Shown here piece by piece: positions 29,730 to 41,600 of a stretch of 64,000 nt of DNA. Origin of the DNA: Halothiobacillus sp. (GTDB lineage: Bacteria > Pseudomonadota > Gammaproteobacteria > Halothiobacillales > Halothiobacillaceae); NCBI GenBank assembly GCA_024635755.1, contig JAGXIF010000033.1, positions 62,001-126,000 on the forward strand. The letters run 5' to 3'. Under the pieces are notes generated by a model that was given only the letters and a program-made list of their open reading frames with translations, ran no database searches and was not told the DNA's origin. The number at the start of each line of letters is the position of its first letter. Position 1 is the stretch's first letter. Both the position numbers and the translations under genes were made by a program.

Positions 29730-30937
29730 TCAAGGGCCTGGGTAAATGGGTGGACGACCGTCTGCCGGTGTCGCATTTCTGGAATGCGCACCTGGCGAAG
29801 TACTACGTCCCCCATAACTTCAACTTCTGGTACTACTTCGGCTCGCTGCTGCTGGTGGTGTTCGTCCTGCAGATCGTCACCGGCATCTGGCTGACCATGA
29901 GCTACAAGCCGTCTGCCGAAAACGCCTTCGCCTCGGTGGAATACATTATGCGGGATGTCGAGTGGGGGTGGCTGCTGCGCTACATGCACTCGACGGGGGC
30001 GTCGTTCTTCTTCATCGCGGTCTATCTGCATATCTTCCGCGGGATGATGTACGGCAGTTACAAGAAGCCCCGCGAGTTGATCTGGATCTTCGGCGTGCTG
30101 ATCCTGCTGGTGCTGATGGCCGAGGCCTTCATGGGCTACCTGCTGCCCTGGGGGCAGATGTCCTACTGGGGTGCGCAGGTCATCATTTCGCTGTTCAGTT
30201 CGGTGCCGGTGGTGGGCCCGGACCTCGCGTTGTGGATCCGTGGTGACTACGTCATTTCCGACGCCACCCTCAACCGTTTCTTTGCCCTGCACGTGATCGC
30301 ACTGCCTCTGGTGCTGCTGTTCCTGATCGGTGGCCACGTCATGGCGCTGCACGAAGTGGGCTCGAACAACCCCGATGGCGTGGACATCAAGGAACACAAG
30401 GACAGTTCCGGCAAGCCGGTCGACGGCATTCCGTTCCACCCCTACTACACCGTCAAGGACCTGTTCGGTCTGGGCGTGTTCATGTTCATTTTCGCCGTGG
30501 TGCTGTTCTACTGGCCGGATGGCGGCGGTCTGTTCCTCGAGCATCCGAATTTCACGCCGGCCAATCCGCTCCAGACGCCCGAGCACATTGCTCCGGTTTG
30601 GTACTTTGCGCCGCACTACGCGATTCTGCGTGCCGTGCCGGACAAGTTCCTCGGTGTGCTGGCGATGACCCTAGCGATCCTGATCCTGTTCGTGCTGCCT
30701 TGGGTCGACCGCAACCGCACGCGCTCGATCCGCTACCGCTCGACAGCGTTCAAGGTAAACCTGTTCGCCTTCGCCGCGGCCTTCATCGGGCTTGGCTACC
30801 TGGGCACACAGCCGCCAACGACGCTCGGCACGCTGGCCTCCCAGATCCTGTCGGCCGTCTACTTCGGTTTTTTCATCGCGCTGTTCTTTATCAGCCGTCG
30901 TGAACGTACCAAGCCCGTGCCGGAGCGTCTGCAATGA
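29726..30937 (+). CDS. petB: Cytochrome b of bc1 complex
   Basis: WYYFGSLLLVVFVLQIVTGIWLTMSY...; ATGA overlap with petA. Confidence 0.96.
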   Translation: MIKGLGKWVDDRLPVSHFWNAHLAKYYVPHNFNFWYYFGSLLLVVFVLQIVTGIWLTMSYKPSAENAFASVEYIMRDVEWGWLLRYMHSTGASFFFIAVYLHIFRGMMYGSYKKPRELIWIFGVLILLVLMAEAFMGYLLPWGQMSYWGAQVIISLFSSVPVVGPDLALWIRGDYVISDATLNRFFALHVIALPLVLLFLIGGHVMALHEVGSNNPDGVDIKEHKDSSGKPVDGIPFHPYYTVKDLFGLGVFMFIFAVVLFYWPDGGGLFLEHPNFTPANPLQTPEHIAPVWYFAPHYAILRAVPDKFLGVLAMTLAILILFVLPWVDRNRTRSIRYRSTAFKVNLFAFAAAFIGLGYLGTQPPTTLGTLASQILSAVYFGFFIALFFISRRERTKPVPERLQ

Positions 30938-31683
30938 TTCGTATCACCTTCCTCATGTTTCTGATTGGCCTGATGGCTACGCCCAGTGCCAAGGCGGCCA
31001 GCAGTGATTACCCGCTCGCGGATGCAGAAGTCGACCTGGGCGACAAGGCCGCGCTGTATCGCGGCGCCCAGACCTTCATGGGTAACTGCGCCTCCTGTCA
31101 CAGCGCCAACATGATGCGGTTTTCCCGAATCGGCGAAGATCTGGGTCTGACCGAGGAGCAACTGGCCGAGCTGCTGCCGACGGAGAGCCACAAGCCGGGA
31201 GACGTCATCGAGACCAACATGCCGGCCGACTACGCGAAAGAGACCTTCGGCATCGTTCCGCCAGATCTCACCCTGACGGCGCGTGTCAACGGGGCCGACT
31301 GGCTCTACACCTATCTGGTGTCGTTCTACGAGGACCCCGACACGTTGTGGGGGGTCAATAACGCCGTGTTTCCGTTGGTGAGCATGCCGCATGTGTTCGC
31401 CGCTGCACAGGGCGTCAAGCAGCCGGTCTACGAGACCGAGGGTGAAGGGGAGCGCACTCGGAAAACGCTCGTAGGACTCGAAGCACCGGCCCGTCCCGGC
31501 ACCATGACCGAGGAGGCCTTCGAGCAGAAGATGAAGGACCTGGCCGCCTACATGGTGTACATGGCCGAACCGGCGGCACTCAAGCGTCACCAGTACGGTC
31601 CGTATGTACTGGCCTTCCTGCTCGTCTTCATCTTGGTGATGTACTTGCTCAAGCGGGAATACTGGCGCGACATCAAGCACTGA
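30934..31683 (+). CDS. petC: Cytochrome c1
   Basis: CASCH heme motif, C-terminal TM anchor; ATGA overlap with petB. Confidence 0.95.
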   Translation: MIRITFLMFLIGLMATPSAKAASSDYPLADAEVDLGDKAALYRGAQTFMGNCASCHSANMMRFSRIGEDLGLTEEQLAELLPTESHKPGDVIETNMPADYAKETFGIVPPDLTLTARVNGADWLYTYLVSFYEDPDTLWGVNNAVFPLVSMPHVFAAAQGVKQPVYETEGEGERTRKTLVGLEAPARPGTMTEEAFEQKMKDLAAYMVYMAEPAALKRHQYGPYVLAFLLVFILVMYLLKREYWRDIKH

Positions 31684-31727
31684 TGACGTGCATCCGGACG
31701 GGCACATTGCCCGCCCAGTGAGCATTG

Positions 31728-31752
31728 AACCCGGCCCTGGGGCCGGGTTTTT
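31728..31752 (+). terminator. Intrinsic terminator after petABC
   Basis: AACCCGGCCCTGGGGCCGGGTTTTT. Confidence 0.85.
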
Positions 31753-31794
31753 GTTATCATAGCGTTTTAAACCATTGCACCACGGGAGGCGCCA

Positions 31795-32421
31795 ATGGCG
31801 ACCGTTAATCGTCGTTCGGTCATGACCTTGTTCACCAGCCCGGATTCACCGGACTGCCATCGGACACGTATCGTTCTCGCCGAAAAGGAACTGACGGCCG
31901 AGATCATTGACCTTTCCGAACAGGAAGCGCCGGAGGATTTCCATGATCTCTCTCCGGAGGGCACCGTTCCGGTGCTTGCCGATCGCGATCTGGTGCTGAC
32001 CAATGCCCGCGTAATCATGGAATATCTGGACGAGCGGTTTCCTCATCCGCCGCTGATGCCGGTGGATCCGGTCAGCCGGGCCAAGGTCCGCACGGCGCTC
32101 TACCGGATCGAAAAGGATTGGTATGGCCTTCTGCCGGAATTCGAGCGCGGCGAAAAGACGGTTGCTCGTGCCCGCAAGCAGTTGAAGGAAAGCCTGCTGG
32201 CCGCCGCGCCGATCTTTTCCGCCATGCCGTTTTTCATGAGCGAGGAATTTTCGCTGGCGGACGTCACCCTGGCGGCCCTGCTGTGGTATCTGCCTAAATA
32301 CGGTATCGAACTGACCGGCCCTGGTGCCAAGCCGATCCTGGATTACATGGACCGCATCTTCAGCCGTCCGACGTTCCAGGCGAGCCTCACGGAAGTCGAA
32401 CGCGAGATGCGCGAAGGCTGA
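31795..32421 (+). CDS. sspA: Stringent starvation protein A
   Basis: GST-like fold sequence MTLFTSPDSPDCHRTRIVLAEKELTAEIIDL; followed by sspB. Confidence 0.93.
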   Translation: MATVNRRSVMTLFTSPDSPDCHRTRIVLAEKELTAEIIDLSEQEAPEDFHDLSPEGTVPVLADRDLVLTNARVIMEYLDERFPHPPLMPVDPVSRAKVRTALYRIEKDWYGLLPEFERGEKTVARARKQLKESLLAAAPIFSAMPFFMSEEFSLADVTLAALLWYLPKYGIELTGPGAKPILDYMDRIFSRPTFQASLTEVEREMREG

Positions 32422-32424
32422 TTC

Positions 32425-32988
32425 ATGCTCTCCAAGCGTCCCTACCTCGTGCCGGCCTTTTACGACTGGATTGTCGACCAGGGTCATATTCCCCACCTGG
32501 TCGTCGATGCAACCGTCGAGGGGGTCATGGTGCCCGGCAACCTCGTCGAAGAAGGTCACATCCAGCTGAATATCAGCCCAACCGCGGTGCGTGACTTCCA
32601 CATGGACCGGGTGGGCATTTCATTTGAGGCCCGATTTGGCGGTCAGCCCGAACGAGTCTTTGTGCCGATGCCCGCCATCCGGGCGATCGTGGACCGAGAT
32701 TCGGGGCAGGGCGCTACCTTCCCTGACGAACCGGGCGAGACATTCCCGGATAGCGGGGGCGGCGAAACCGCTCCGGCCGGCACCACCGCGGCCACTCGTG
32801 GCCAAGGGACCCCGCACCTGCGCGCGGTGCCGGGCGGCGGATCCGATGACTCGGCCGGTGAGGACCGCGACGCCTCCTCGGATGCCCCAGAGTCCAAGGA
32901 TGCGGATGACGGCAACGACCCGGACGATGACCCGCCCCCCTCGGGCGGGGGCAAGGGAGGCGGCCCGAGCCTGCGGGTCGTCAAATAG
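32425..32988 (+). CDS. sspB: ClpXP protease specificity-enhancing factor
   Basis: SKRPYLVPAFYDWIVDQGHIPHLVVDA; C-terminal ClpX-binding-like tail SLRVVK. Confidence 0.93.
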   Translation: MLSKRPYLVPAFYDWIVDQGHIPHLVVDATVEGVMVPGNLVEEGHIQLNISPTAVRDFHMDRVGISFEARFGGQPERVFVPMPAIRAIVDRDSGQGATFPDEPGETFPDSGGGETAPAGTTAATRGQGTPHLRAVPGGGSDDSAGEDRDASSDAPESKDADDGNDPDDDPPPSGGGKGGGPSLRVVK

Positions 32989-32994
32989 AACGGC

Positions 32995-33393
32995 TTAATC
33001 CGACTCGGGCCGGAATCCCAGGCAGACGCTATTGATGCAGTAGCGCTTGCCGGTAGGTTCCGGCCCGTCCTCGAACACATGACCCAGGTGGGCCCGGCAC
33101 CGGGCGCAGAGCACCTCGGTGCGGGTCATGCCAAGCGTGGCGTCGTGTCGCGTCGACATCGCTTCGGATGACACCGGCTCGAAGAAACTGGGCCAGCCCG
33201 ATCCGGAATCGAACTTGGACCGGCTGTCGAACAACGGGCTGTCGCAGCAAACACAGTAAAAAACCCCGGCCCGTTTCTCGTCATTGAGTTTCCCGGACCA
33301 GGGTGCCTCGGTACCGCCCAGGCGACACACGCGATATTGTTCCTCGGTCAGCTTTTCCCGCCAGACATCGGGCTTGTGCAGGTCATCATTCAT
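32995..33393 (-). CDS. msrB: Peptide-methionine (R)-S-oxide reductase
   Basis: CxxC zinc motifs, [22 protein letters not shown]. Confidence 0.95.
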   Translation of the reverse strand: MNDDLHKPDVWREKLTEEQYRVCRLGGTEAPWSGKLNDEKRAGVFYCVCCDSPLFDSRSKFDSGSGWPSFFEPVSSEAMSTRHDATLGMTRTEVLCARCRAHLGHVFEDGPEPTGKRYCINSVCLGFRPESD

Positions 33394-33594
33394 GGTCGGA
33401 CTCCGTTTGAATGGTAAACGTCATTCACCGGATGGATGATACCGGCTCTGTTGCGCTTTGCCGCCATGGGGTGCATGCCTTCATTGCGGCGACACTTGGT
33501 GGAATTCTGCCGGGTCGGGTATCATCCGGACTCGATCTTCCACTGCAAGAAAGCGTGGTAACTCATTGAGCAGGATAAGGATAGGCACGCCAAA

Positions 33595-35940
33595 ATGCCC
33601 GGATTGACCAAGCCCGCGATCTTTCGCCCGCAGTTGGCTCTACTCGAGCTGGCTTTGCTGATCGTCGCCTTGTTGCTTGGCGTCTATCTCCTCGCGCTGC
33701 TCAGTTACCAGCCGTCCGACCCGGGTTTCAGCTCCACCGGCAGCGGCGAGATCGTCAATGCGGCCGGGCTGGTCGGGTCCTACGTGGCCGACTTTTCCCT
33801 CTACCTCATCGGCCTGGGCGCCTACATGCTCGTGCCGGCACTGTTGCCACTGTTGTGGCGCACCTTCAAGCGTGCCCGGCAAGGGCATCCCTGGCTCGAT
33901 CTTGCCTTTGCCGTGCAATGGCTCGGTGCGCTGCTGCTGGTGCTTTGCGTGAGTGTGCTAGCAGCCATCAACCATGCACCACTGGATGTCCCCTCCGGGC
34001 AGTCGGCCGGAGGGGTGCTGGGCTTGGTGCTGGCCGAGGGAATGGTGCGCCTCCTGGGAGCACTCGGCAGCACACTGGTGCTGCTGGGGCTGGGCATGCT
34101 GGGTGTCTCGGCGACTACCGGCCTATCATGGTTTGCCCTGTTCGAACTGATTGGCGCCACCCTACTGCGTATCTGGGAGGGCTTGGGGCGTGGGCTGGCG
34201 CGGGTGTCAGCTCGTCTGCCGCTGGGCAAGAAATCGGAGCCGGCCGAGATCCCGGAAGTGGGGGCCAGTTACGCGGATGTCGAACAGCGACGAAGCCGCA
34301 ACCCCCAGGTTAAGCCGCCCAAACGCCCCGAAAAGCCGCCCACGGCAGGGCCGTCGATTGCGCCCAAGCCAAGCGCCCCTGCAAAGCGGCCAGCGGCCAA
34401 GACCGGGCGCCAGCCGCCTCAACCCGAACTGGGTACGGCCGATGGCAAGCCCATACTTGAACTGCTGGACCGCCCAGTCCAGCAGAGTAGCGGGTTCAAC
34501 AAGGATGACCTGCAGCACATGTCCGAGGTGATCGAGGCGCGCCTGATCGAATTCGGCGTGTCGGTCGAGGTGGTCGAAGCGCATCCCGGGCCGGTCATCA
34601 CGCGCTTTGAACTCCAGCCGGCACCGGGCGTGAAGGTCAGCCAGATATCCAATCTTTCCAAGGATCTCGCCCGCGCGCTGTCCATCATCTCGGTCCGCGT
34701 GGTCGAGGTGATTCCCGGCAAGTCCACCGTCGGGCTGGAGATTCCAAATACCTCTCGCGAAATCATTGCGTTGCGCGAACTGATCGAATCCCGTCGTTAC
34801 CGGGAAGCGCGTTCGCCGTTGACGGTGGCGCTGGGCAAGGACATCGGCGGCGAACCCATCATGGCGGACCTGGCGCGCATGCCGCACCTGCTAGTGGCGG
34901 GCACGACCGGTTCGGGCAAGTCGGTGGGCGTGAACGCCATGATCCTCAGCCTGCTGTACAAGGCGACGGCCGAGGAAGTGCGCCTGATTCTAATCGACCC
35001 CAAGATGCTCGAGTTGTCGGTCTACGAGGGTATCCCCCACCTGCTGGCTCCGGTGGTGACCGACATGAAGGAGGCATCGAACGCGTTGCGCTGGGCGGTT
35101 GGCGAGATGGAACGCCGCTATCGCCTGATGGCCACCCTCGGGGTACGCAATATCGCCGGCGCGAACGAGAAGATCCGCGCGGCGATCGATCGCGGGGAGC
35201 CGATCAAGGACCCGTTTTATGATCATGCCCAGGCACTCGATCCGGATCTGCCACCCCCCACAATCGAGCCGTTGCCGTACCTGGTGATCGTGGTCGACGA
35301 GTTTGCCGACATGATGATGGTGGTGGGCAAGAAGGTCGAGGAGTTGATTGCCCGGCTGGCCCAGAAGGCGCGCGCGGCCGGGATTCACCTGATTCTGGCG
35401 ACCCAGCGCCCCTCGGTCGACGTGATCACCGGCCTGATCAAGGCCAACATCCCCACTCGCATCGCATTCCAGGTGTCCTCCAAGGTGGACTCGCGCACGA
35501 TCCTCGACCAGATGGGCGCGGAAAACCTGCTTGGACACGGCGATATGCTGTACCTGCCGCCCGGCAGTGGGATGCCCATGCGGGTGCATGGCGCCTTTGT
35601 CGGGGACGACGAGGTGCATCGTGTGGTCGAGGCGCTCAAGACCCTCGGGGAACCCGAGTACGTTAACGAGGTCCTCTCTGAGGAGACGGCGGCCAACGTG
35701 ACCCTCCCGGGCGAGAAGCCCGTGCGGGCCGACGGCGAGGAAATCGATGCTCTCTACGACCAGGCGGTGGCTATCGTCACGGAGTCGCGCAAGGCCTCGA
35801 TTTCCTACGTGCAGCGCCGCCTCAAGATCGGCTACAACCGCTCGGCCCGGCTGGTAGAGCAGATGGAAGCCGACGGCGTGGTGGGTGCCTTGGGTGGCAA
35901 TGGCAGTCGCGAGGTGCTGGCCCCACCGCCACCGCGGTGA
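33595..35940 (+). CDS. ftsK: DNA translocase FtsK
   Basis: N-terminal TM segments, [27 protein letters not shown]-terminal gamma winged-helix domain. Confidence 0.97.
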   Translation: MPGLTKPAIFRPQLALLELALLIVALLLGVYLLALLSYQPSDPGFSSTGSGEIVNAAGLVGSYVADFSLYLIGLGAYMLVPALLPLLWRTFKRARQGHPWLDLAFAVQWLGALLLVLCVSVLAAINHAPLDVPSGQSAGGVLGLVLAEGMVRLLGALGSTLVLLGLGMLGVSATTGLSWFALFELIGATLLRIWEGLGRGLARVSARLPLGKKSEPAEIPEVGASYADVEQRRSRNPQVKPPKRPEKPPTAGPSIAPKPSAPAKRPAAKTGRQPPQPELGTADGKPILELLDRPVQQSSGFNKDDLQHMSEVIEARLIEFGVSVEVVEAHPGPVITRFELQPAPGVKVSQISNLSKDLARALSIISVRVVEVIPGKSTVGLEIPNTSREIIALRELIESRRYREARSPLTVALGKDIGGEPIMADLARMPHLLVAGTTGSGKSVGVNAMILSLLYKATAEEVRLILIDPKMLELSVYEGIPHLLAPVVTDMKEASNALRWAVGEMERRYRLMATLGVRNIAGANEKIRAAIDRGEPIKDPFYDHAQALDPDLPPPTIEPLPYLVIVVDEFADMMMVVGKKVEELIARLAQKARAAGIHLILATQRPSVDVITGLIKANIPTRIAFQVSSKVDSRTILDQMGAENLLGHGDMLYLPPGSGMPMRVHGAFVGDDEVHRVVEALKTLGEPEYVNEVLSEETAANVTLPGEKPVRADGEEIDALYDQAVAIVTESRKASISYVQRRLKIGYNRSARLVEQMEADGVVGALGGNGSREVLAPPPPR

Positions 35941-35989
35941 TCCTTTTACGGCTCGTCCCCGACCTTTTCCTGTGATTCTCTGGTGGTCC

Positions 35990-36670
35990 ATGCAGACACG
36001 ATTCTCGAATGATCTCTTTTCTCGGCTCCGCTGGGCCCTTCTGGCTGGATGTCTAGCCATGCCCTTGGCCGGTGGGCCGGCCTGGGCGGGAAAGCCGGCG
36101 GACGTCGAAGTACTCACGGCACAATTGGCCGAGCTCGAGACGTTGGCCGCCGACTTTGAGCAGACCAGACTCAATGCCGAAGGCCGGGTGGTGCGCGAGT
36201 CCACCGGCACGTTCGTCATGCAGCGTCCTGGGCGCTTTTACTGGCGGTACGAGACGCCTTACGTACAGGAACTGGTCGCCAACGACGAAACGCTCTGGGT
36301 CTATGAGCCGGATCTGCGCCAGGCCAGCAGATCCTCGCTCGAGTCGGTCAAGGGTGCCCCGATCGCTATCCTGATGGGAGATCGTCCCGTCGACGAGCTG
36401 TTCCGCATCCGCCCACTTGAGGGCGACTCCGCGATGGCGTGGTTTGCGCTGCGTCCGAAGGATGAACAGGGGGACTTCCAGCAAGTGCTGCTGGGGGTCG
36501 ACGAGCGGGGCATCAAGGAAATGCGTTTCATCGATCAGCTCGATCAGACCACGCGCGTGGTATTCCGCGATCGCCGCTTCAATGAACCGGTGGCCGAGGA
36601 GCGGTTCGTCTTCGAGGTTCCGGCCGGGACCGACGTGGTCGAGGCCTCCCAGCCACCCGGACTCGAGTGA
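35990..36670 (+). CDS. lolA: Outer membrane lipoprotein carrier protein LolA
   Basis: Signal peptide; LAADFEQTRLNAEGRVVRESTGTFVMQRPGRFYWRYETPYVQELVANDETLWVYEPDL. Confidence 0.93.
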   Translation: MQTRFSNDLFSRLRWALLAGCLAMPLAGGPAWAGKPADVEVLTAQLAELETLAADFEQTRLNAEGRVVRESTGTFVMQRPGRFYWRYETPYVQELVANDETLWVYEPDLRQASRSSLESVKGAPIAILMGDRPVDELFRIRPLEGDSAMAWFALRPKDEQGDFQQVLLGVDERGIKEMRFIDQLDQTTRVVFRDRRFNEPVAEERFVFEVPAGTDVVEASQPPGLE

Positions 36671-36680
36671 GCCGTCGGTG

Positions 36681-38129
36681 ATGGCGCCGCAGGATGATTT
36701 GTTCGGCCCCGCTGCCGGAGTGGATGTACCCGGTGCGAAGCCGACTAATGAACCCACCGAACCCACCGAACCCGCCGAACCCGCCACGGCCTACCGGCCG
36801 CTGGCCGACCGGATGCGGCCGCGCAGCATCGAAGAGTTTGCCGGCCAGACTCGGGTGGTCGGTGACACGGCACCGTTGCGGGTGGCCATGGAGAAAGGGC
36901 AGGCGCATTCCTGCCTGCTATGGGGTCCGCCCGGGGTGGGCAAGACCACACTCGCGCGGTTGTATGCCGACCGACTCAATGCCGAAATCGTGCACATGTC
37001 CGCGGTGGAGGCGGGCGTAAAGGAACTGCGCGCCGTCATCCAGTCTGCCCGGGATCGCCGCGCGGCCCACGGTCGGCTGACCGTGCTGTTCTTGGACGAG
37101 ATCCACCGCTTCAACAAGTCGCAGCAGGACCAGCTCCTGCCGTCGGTGGAGCGGGGCGTGTTGATCCTGGTAGGCGCGACCACGGAGAACCCGTCGTTCT
37201 CGCTCAACAACGCGCTGCTCTCCCGCTTGCGCGTCTATCGCCTCGAACCGCTGGACGACGCGGCCATGCACGCCTTGCTCCAGCGCGCGCTCGAACACCC
37301 CGAGGGCGTGAAGGCGACCACGGGTGATACACCGATCAGCATCGAACAGCCCATCCGGGATCGGCTGGTTGCCTCCGCCGATGGCGACGCGCGTCGGCTT
37401 CTGACCCTGCTGGAGCTTGCAGCCCAACTCGCCGAGGAAACCGGGGACGGACTCGGTCGGGTTGTGGGCGCGGAAACCTTGCAGGCCTTGCTTTCGCAGT
37501 CTCCGCGTCGATTCGACCAGGGCGGGGACGAGTTCTACGACCAGATCTCGGCGATGCACAAGGCGATTCGCGGCTCGAATGCGGATGGCGGCGCGTACTG
37601 GCTGCTACGGATGCTCGATGGCGGGGCCGATCCCGCCTATCTCGCCCGGCGGCTGGTGCGCATCGCCTCGGAGGACATCGGCAATGCCGATCCGCGGGCA
37701 TTGAACGTGGCCCTAGACGCCTGGACGGCCTACGACCGTCTCGGGGTACCGGAAGGGGAACTGATGCTGACCCAGGCGGCGATGTACCTTGCGGTGGCCC
37801 CCAAGAGCAACGCGGTCTACAACGCCCACAATGCCATCCTCGCGACAGTGCGCCAGGGCGGATCGGAGCCGGTTCCCATGCACCTGCGGAATGCGCCGAC
37901 GCGCCTGATGGAAAGCGAGGGATGGGGCAAGGGCTACCGCTATGCCCATGACGAGCCGGATGCCTATGCTGCCGGTGAAACCTACCTGCCGGATGCCCTG
38001 GTCGGAGAGCGTTACTACCGGCCGGTGACAAGGGGCCTGGAGCGCAGCATCGCCGAGCGCATGACCCACTGGGAGGAACTGGATGCCCGGGCGGATCCAG
38101 CCGACAAGAGACGAGGTGGGAACGCCTAG
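36681..38129 (+). CDS. rarA: Replication-associated recombination protein A (AAA+ ATPase)
   Basis: LADRMRPRSIEEFAGQ, WGPPGVGKTTLARLYA, FLDEIHRFNKSQQDQLLPSVE; start ATG 36681. Confidence 0.95.
   Translation: MAPQDDLFGPAAGVDVPGAKPTNEPTEPTEPAEPATAYRPLADRMRPRSIEEFAGQTRVVGDTAPLRVAMEKGQAHSCLLWGPPGVGKTTLARLYADRLNAEIVHMSAVEAGVKELRAVIQSARDRRAAHGRLTVLFLDEIHRFNKSQQDQLLPSVERGVLILVGATTENPSFSLNNALLSRLRVYRLEPLDDAAMHALLQRALEHPEGVKATTGDTPISIEQPIRDRLVASADGDARRLLTLLELAAQLAEETGDGLGRVVGAETLQALLSQSPRRFDQGGDEFYDQISAMHKAIRGSNADGGAYWLLRMLDGGADPAYLARRLVRIASEDIGNADPRALNVALDAWTAYDRLGVPEGELMLTQAAMYLAVAPKSNAVYNAHNAILATVRQGGSEPVPMHLRNAPTRLMESEGWGKGYRYAHDEPDAYAAGETYLPDALVGERYYRPVTRGLERSIAERMTHWEELDARADPADKRRGGNA
36751..36786 (+). 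repeat. Four tandem 9-bp units (AACCCRCCR) inside rarA
   Basis: aacccaccg aacccaccg aacccgccg aacccgcca encoding EPT/EPA repeats. Confidence 0.9.
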
Positions 38130-38135
38130 CGGCAC

Positions 38136-38654
38136 TCAGGGCGCGCGCCGCCCTTCATATTCGAGCAGCCGGCTTTTTATCGCCGTCCCATGGGCATAGC
38201 CGCCCAATCGACCGTGGGCGGCCAGGACGCGATGACAGGGCACCAGCAAGGTCCAGGGATTGCAGCCCACCGCCTGACCCACGGCCCGCGCTGCATTCGG
38301 GCGCCCCAGGCGTTCGGCCAACTGGCCGTAACTGCATGTCTCGTCGGCTGCCAGCGCGCACAGCCCCCGCCAGACCGTCCGTTGGAAGGCGGTTCCCCGT
38401 GCCGGGAATAGCGGATGACTCGTCCAGTCGATCTGCTCGCGCGCCGATTGGGGCCATCGCCGGATCGCCGTCTCGATCTCTTCGATACCGCCGGGCAGGG
38501 CGGATTGGTTTGGTTGGGGCATCTCGCCGGTCGCCCAGTTGAGGTCGATCGATTCGATCCGGTTGGCCGTCACGGTTAGCCACGCACAAAGGCCGGTATC
38601 TCCCACGGGGACGGACACCGGTCCTTGTTCATCATGCGGATCCATTCCGAGCAT
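38136..38654 (-). CDS. ogt: Methylated-DNA--protein-cysteine S-methyltransferase
   Basis: VPCHRVLAAHGRLGGYAHG active-site motif. Confidence 0.93.
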   Translation of the reverse strand: MLGMDPHDEQGPVSVPVGDTGLCAWLTVTANRIESIDLNWATGEMPQPNQSALPGGIEEIETAIRRWPQSAREQIDWTSHPLFPARGTAFQRTVWRGLCALAADETCSYGQLAERLGRPNAARAVGQAVGCNPWTLLVPCHRVLAAHGRLGGYAHGTAIKSRLLEYEGRRAP

Positions 38655-41600
38655 CAGTCCCCCGGTCGTTTGCGGCGGAACAGTTTCTCGCTGCCGGTCT
38701 GCAGTAGCTCGAAGAACATCGGGATGAACAGGATCGCCACGTAGGTCGCCAGGATCATCCCGCCGACGATCGGCGTGCCCAGCGAATTGCGTGCCGCCTC
38801 ACCGGCGCCGGTGGCTAGAGCCAGCGGCAGCACGCCGAGGATGAAGGCCATCGAGGTCATGATCACCGGCCGGAAACGGATGCGCGCGGCCTTGAGTGCG
38901 GCCTCCTTGATCGACAGCCCGTCCTCGGTGTGCATCTTCGAGGCGAATTCGACCACCAGGATGGCGTTCTTCGCCGACATCGCGATTAGTACAAGCATGC
39001 CGACCTGGAAGTAGATATCGATGTTCAGGTCGCGCATCCAGATCGCGATCAGGGCGCCGAGCACGGCGAACGGCACCGCGGTGATCACGGCGAAGGGCAG
39101 GGACCAGCGCTCGTATTGCGCGGCGAGGATCAGGAACACCATGATCACGCCCAGCAGGAAGGCGATCGCCCCGGCCGAACCGCTGGAAAGCTCCTGGAAG
39201 GCCGAACCGACCCAGCCCAAGGTGTAATCGCCGCCGCCGAGCGTCTGGTCGATGACCTCTTGCATGGCGGTCAGGGCCTGGCCCGAGGAGTACCCCTCGG
39301 CCGCACTGCCCATGATCTTGGCCGCCGGGAAAATGTTGAAACGGTCGATCACGTCCGCCCCGGTCGTGCGGGTGAGGGTGACCACCGAGCTGATCGGCAC
39401 CAACTGTTGATCACCGCTGCGCACGAAGACGTTTTCCAGGTCCTGCGGGTCGGCGCGGAACTCGGCATCCGCGGCCATATTGACCTGGAAATTGCGGCCA
39501 TACAGGCTGAAGTCGTTGATGTAACGGGCACCGAAGGTGCCCTGCATGGTACGGAATACCGCAGAGACCGGCACGTCGAGGGCGTATGCCTGCTCACGGT
39601 CCACGTCCATGCGGAATTGCGGCGTGTTGTCGACGAAGGTGGTGCGCACCCCGGCCAGCTCCGGCCGCTGGTTCGCTGCGGCGACCAGGGCATTGGCGGC
39701 CTCGGCGAGTGCCTTGACGTCGGCCGAGCCGCGCTGCTGGAGATAGGCCTCGAAACCACCGGTGGTCGACATGCCACGGATGGGCGGTGGCGTGAACGCC
39801 ATGATGAAACCTTCCTCGATCTGGGTTCCCGCCCCCATGGCTTTCTTGACCGTCGCCTGGACGCTCTGGTCATCGTCGGGGCGTTCTGACCAGTCGTTGA
39901 GCCGCGTGAAGGCGACCCCCTTGTAGGGCCGCTGGGTGCCTGCCAACAGATCGAAGCCGGCGAAGGCGACCTGCATCTGTACGTCCGGGTTCTCGCGGAT
40001 CATCGCCGAGTACTCGTCCCGCACTTCAGCCGTACGCGAGACGCTCGCCGCTGGATCGAGATTCAACGTGGAGATGAAGTAGCCCGGATCTTCCTCGGGG
40101 ACGAGACCGGTCGGGGTGCTGCGGAACATCACCACGGCGGCGATCACGACGCCGGCGAATATCAGCAGGCCCACCGGCCAGGCCACCAGGAAGAAGTGCA
40201 CCAGCTTCATGTAGCCATTGCGGAAGGCATCGAAGCCACGGTTGAAGATCCGAAACGGCAGGACCGGCTCCTTCTCCTGGTGATTCTTCAGAAGCAGGGC
40301 GGTCATCGACGGCGTGAGGGTCAGGGCGACCACGCCGGACAGCACCACCGAGATCGATAGGGCCACGGCGAACTGGCGATACATCTCGCCGGCCAGGCCC
40401 GGGATGAAGGCCACCGGCACGAACACGGCAAGCAGGACGAGGGTCGTGGCAACGATCGGCCCCGTGACCTGCTCCATGGCCTTGATGGATGCCTCGCGGG
40501 CCTTGAGGCCTTCCTCGCGCATCAGGCGTTCGACGTTCTCGATCACGATGATCGCATCATCCACCACGATGCCGATCGCCAGCACGAAGCCGAACAGGGT
40601 CAGCAGGTTGATCGACATGCCGGAAAGGAACAGACCTGCCAGGGCGCCGATCAGGGCGACAGGGATCGCGATCAGGGGCACGATGGTCGCGCGTGGCTTT
40701 TGCAGGAAGATGAAGATCACCAGCGTGACCAGGATCAACGCCTCGACAAATACCTTGAGGACTTCCTTGATCGAGATACGCACGAAGTCGGTGGTATCTA
40801 GCGGAATCTTGTAGTCCATGTCGCCTGGGAATCGCTCGGAGAGCTCTTCCATCCGCCCACGCACCTCGGCCACTGTTTCCAGGGCATTGGCGCCGGGGGC
40901 GAGATAGATGCCCATCGGGACAGTGGGCGCGCCGTTGTAGGTCGCGTTGAAACCGTAACGCTGCGATCCCAGTTCGACCTCGGCCACGTCGCTCAGGCGC
41001 AGCGTCCCGCCATCCTCGGACGAGGCGAGGATGATGTTCTGGAATTGCTCGACGTCGGAAAAGCGCCCCTGGGAAGTGATGGTGTAGGTGAACGCCTCGC
41101 CTGCCTTGTTGGGCGAGTCGTTGAACTTGCCGGCGGCAAACTGGGCGTTCTGTTCGCGGATTGCCTCGGCTATGTCGTCCTGGGTGAGGTTGAAGTGCGC
41201 GAGTTTCGCCGGGTCGAACCAGACTCGGATGGAATAGTCCTGCGCACCGAACAGGCGGGCATCGCCGATGCCGGGCACCCGCTTGAGCGAGTCGAGGATG
41301 TTGATCAGGCCGTAGTTACTCAGGAACTTGGTGTCGAATTCCTCGTTTTCCGAGATCAGCGTAATGACCATCAGCAGCGCACTGCTTTTCTTGTTGACCA
41401 CCACGCCCTGGTTGCGCACTTCCTGCGGCAGCTGGGGCAGGGCGCGCTGCACGCGGTTGTTGACGTCGATGGTCGCCTGATCGGGGTCGGTGCCGGTGGC
41501 GAAGGTGACCGAGAGGTTCATGGTGCCCGCATCCGAGCTTCCGGACGTCATGTAGAGCATGTCGTCGACGCCGTTGATCGCCTGCTCCAGCGGGGCGGCA

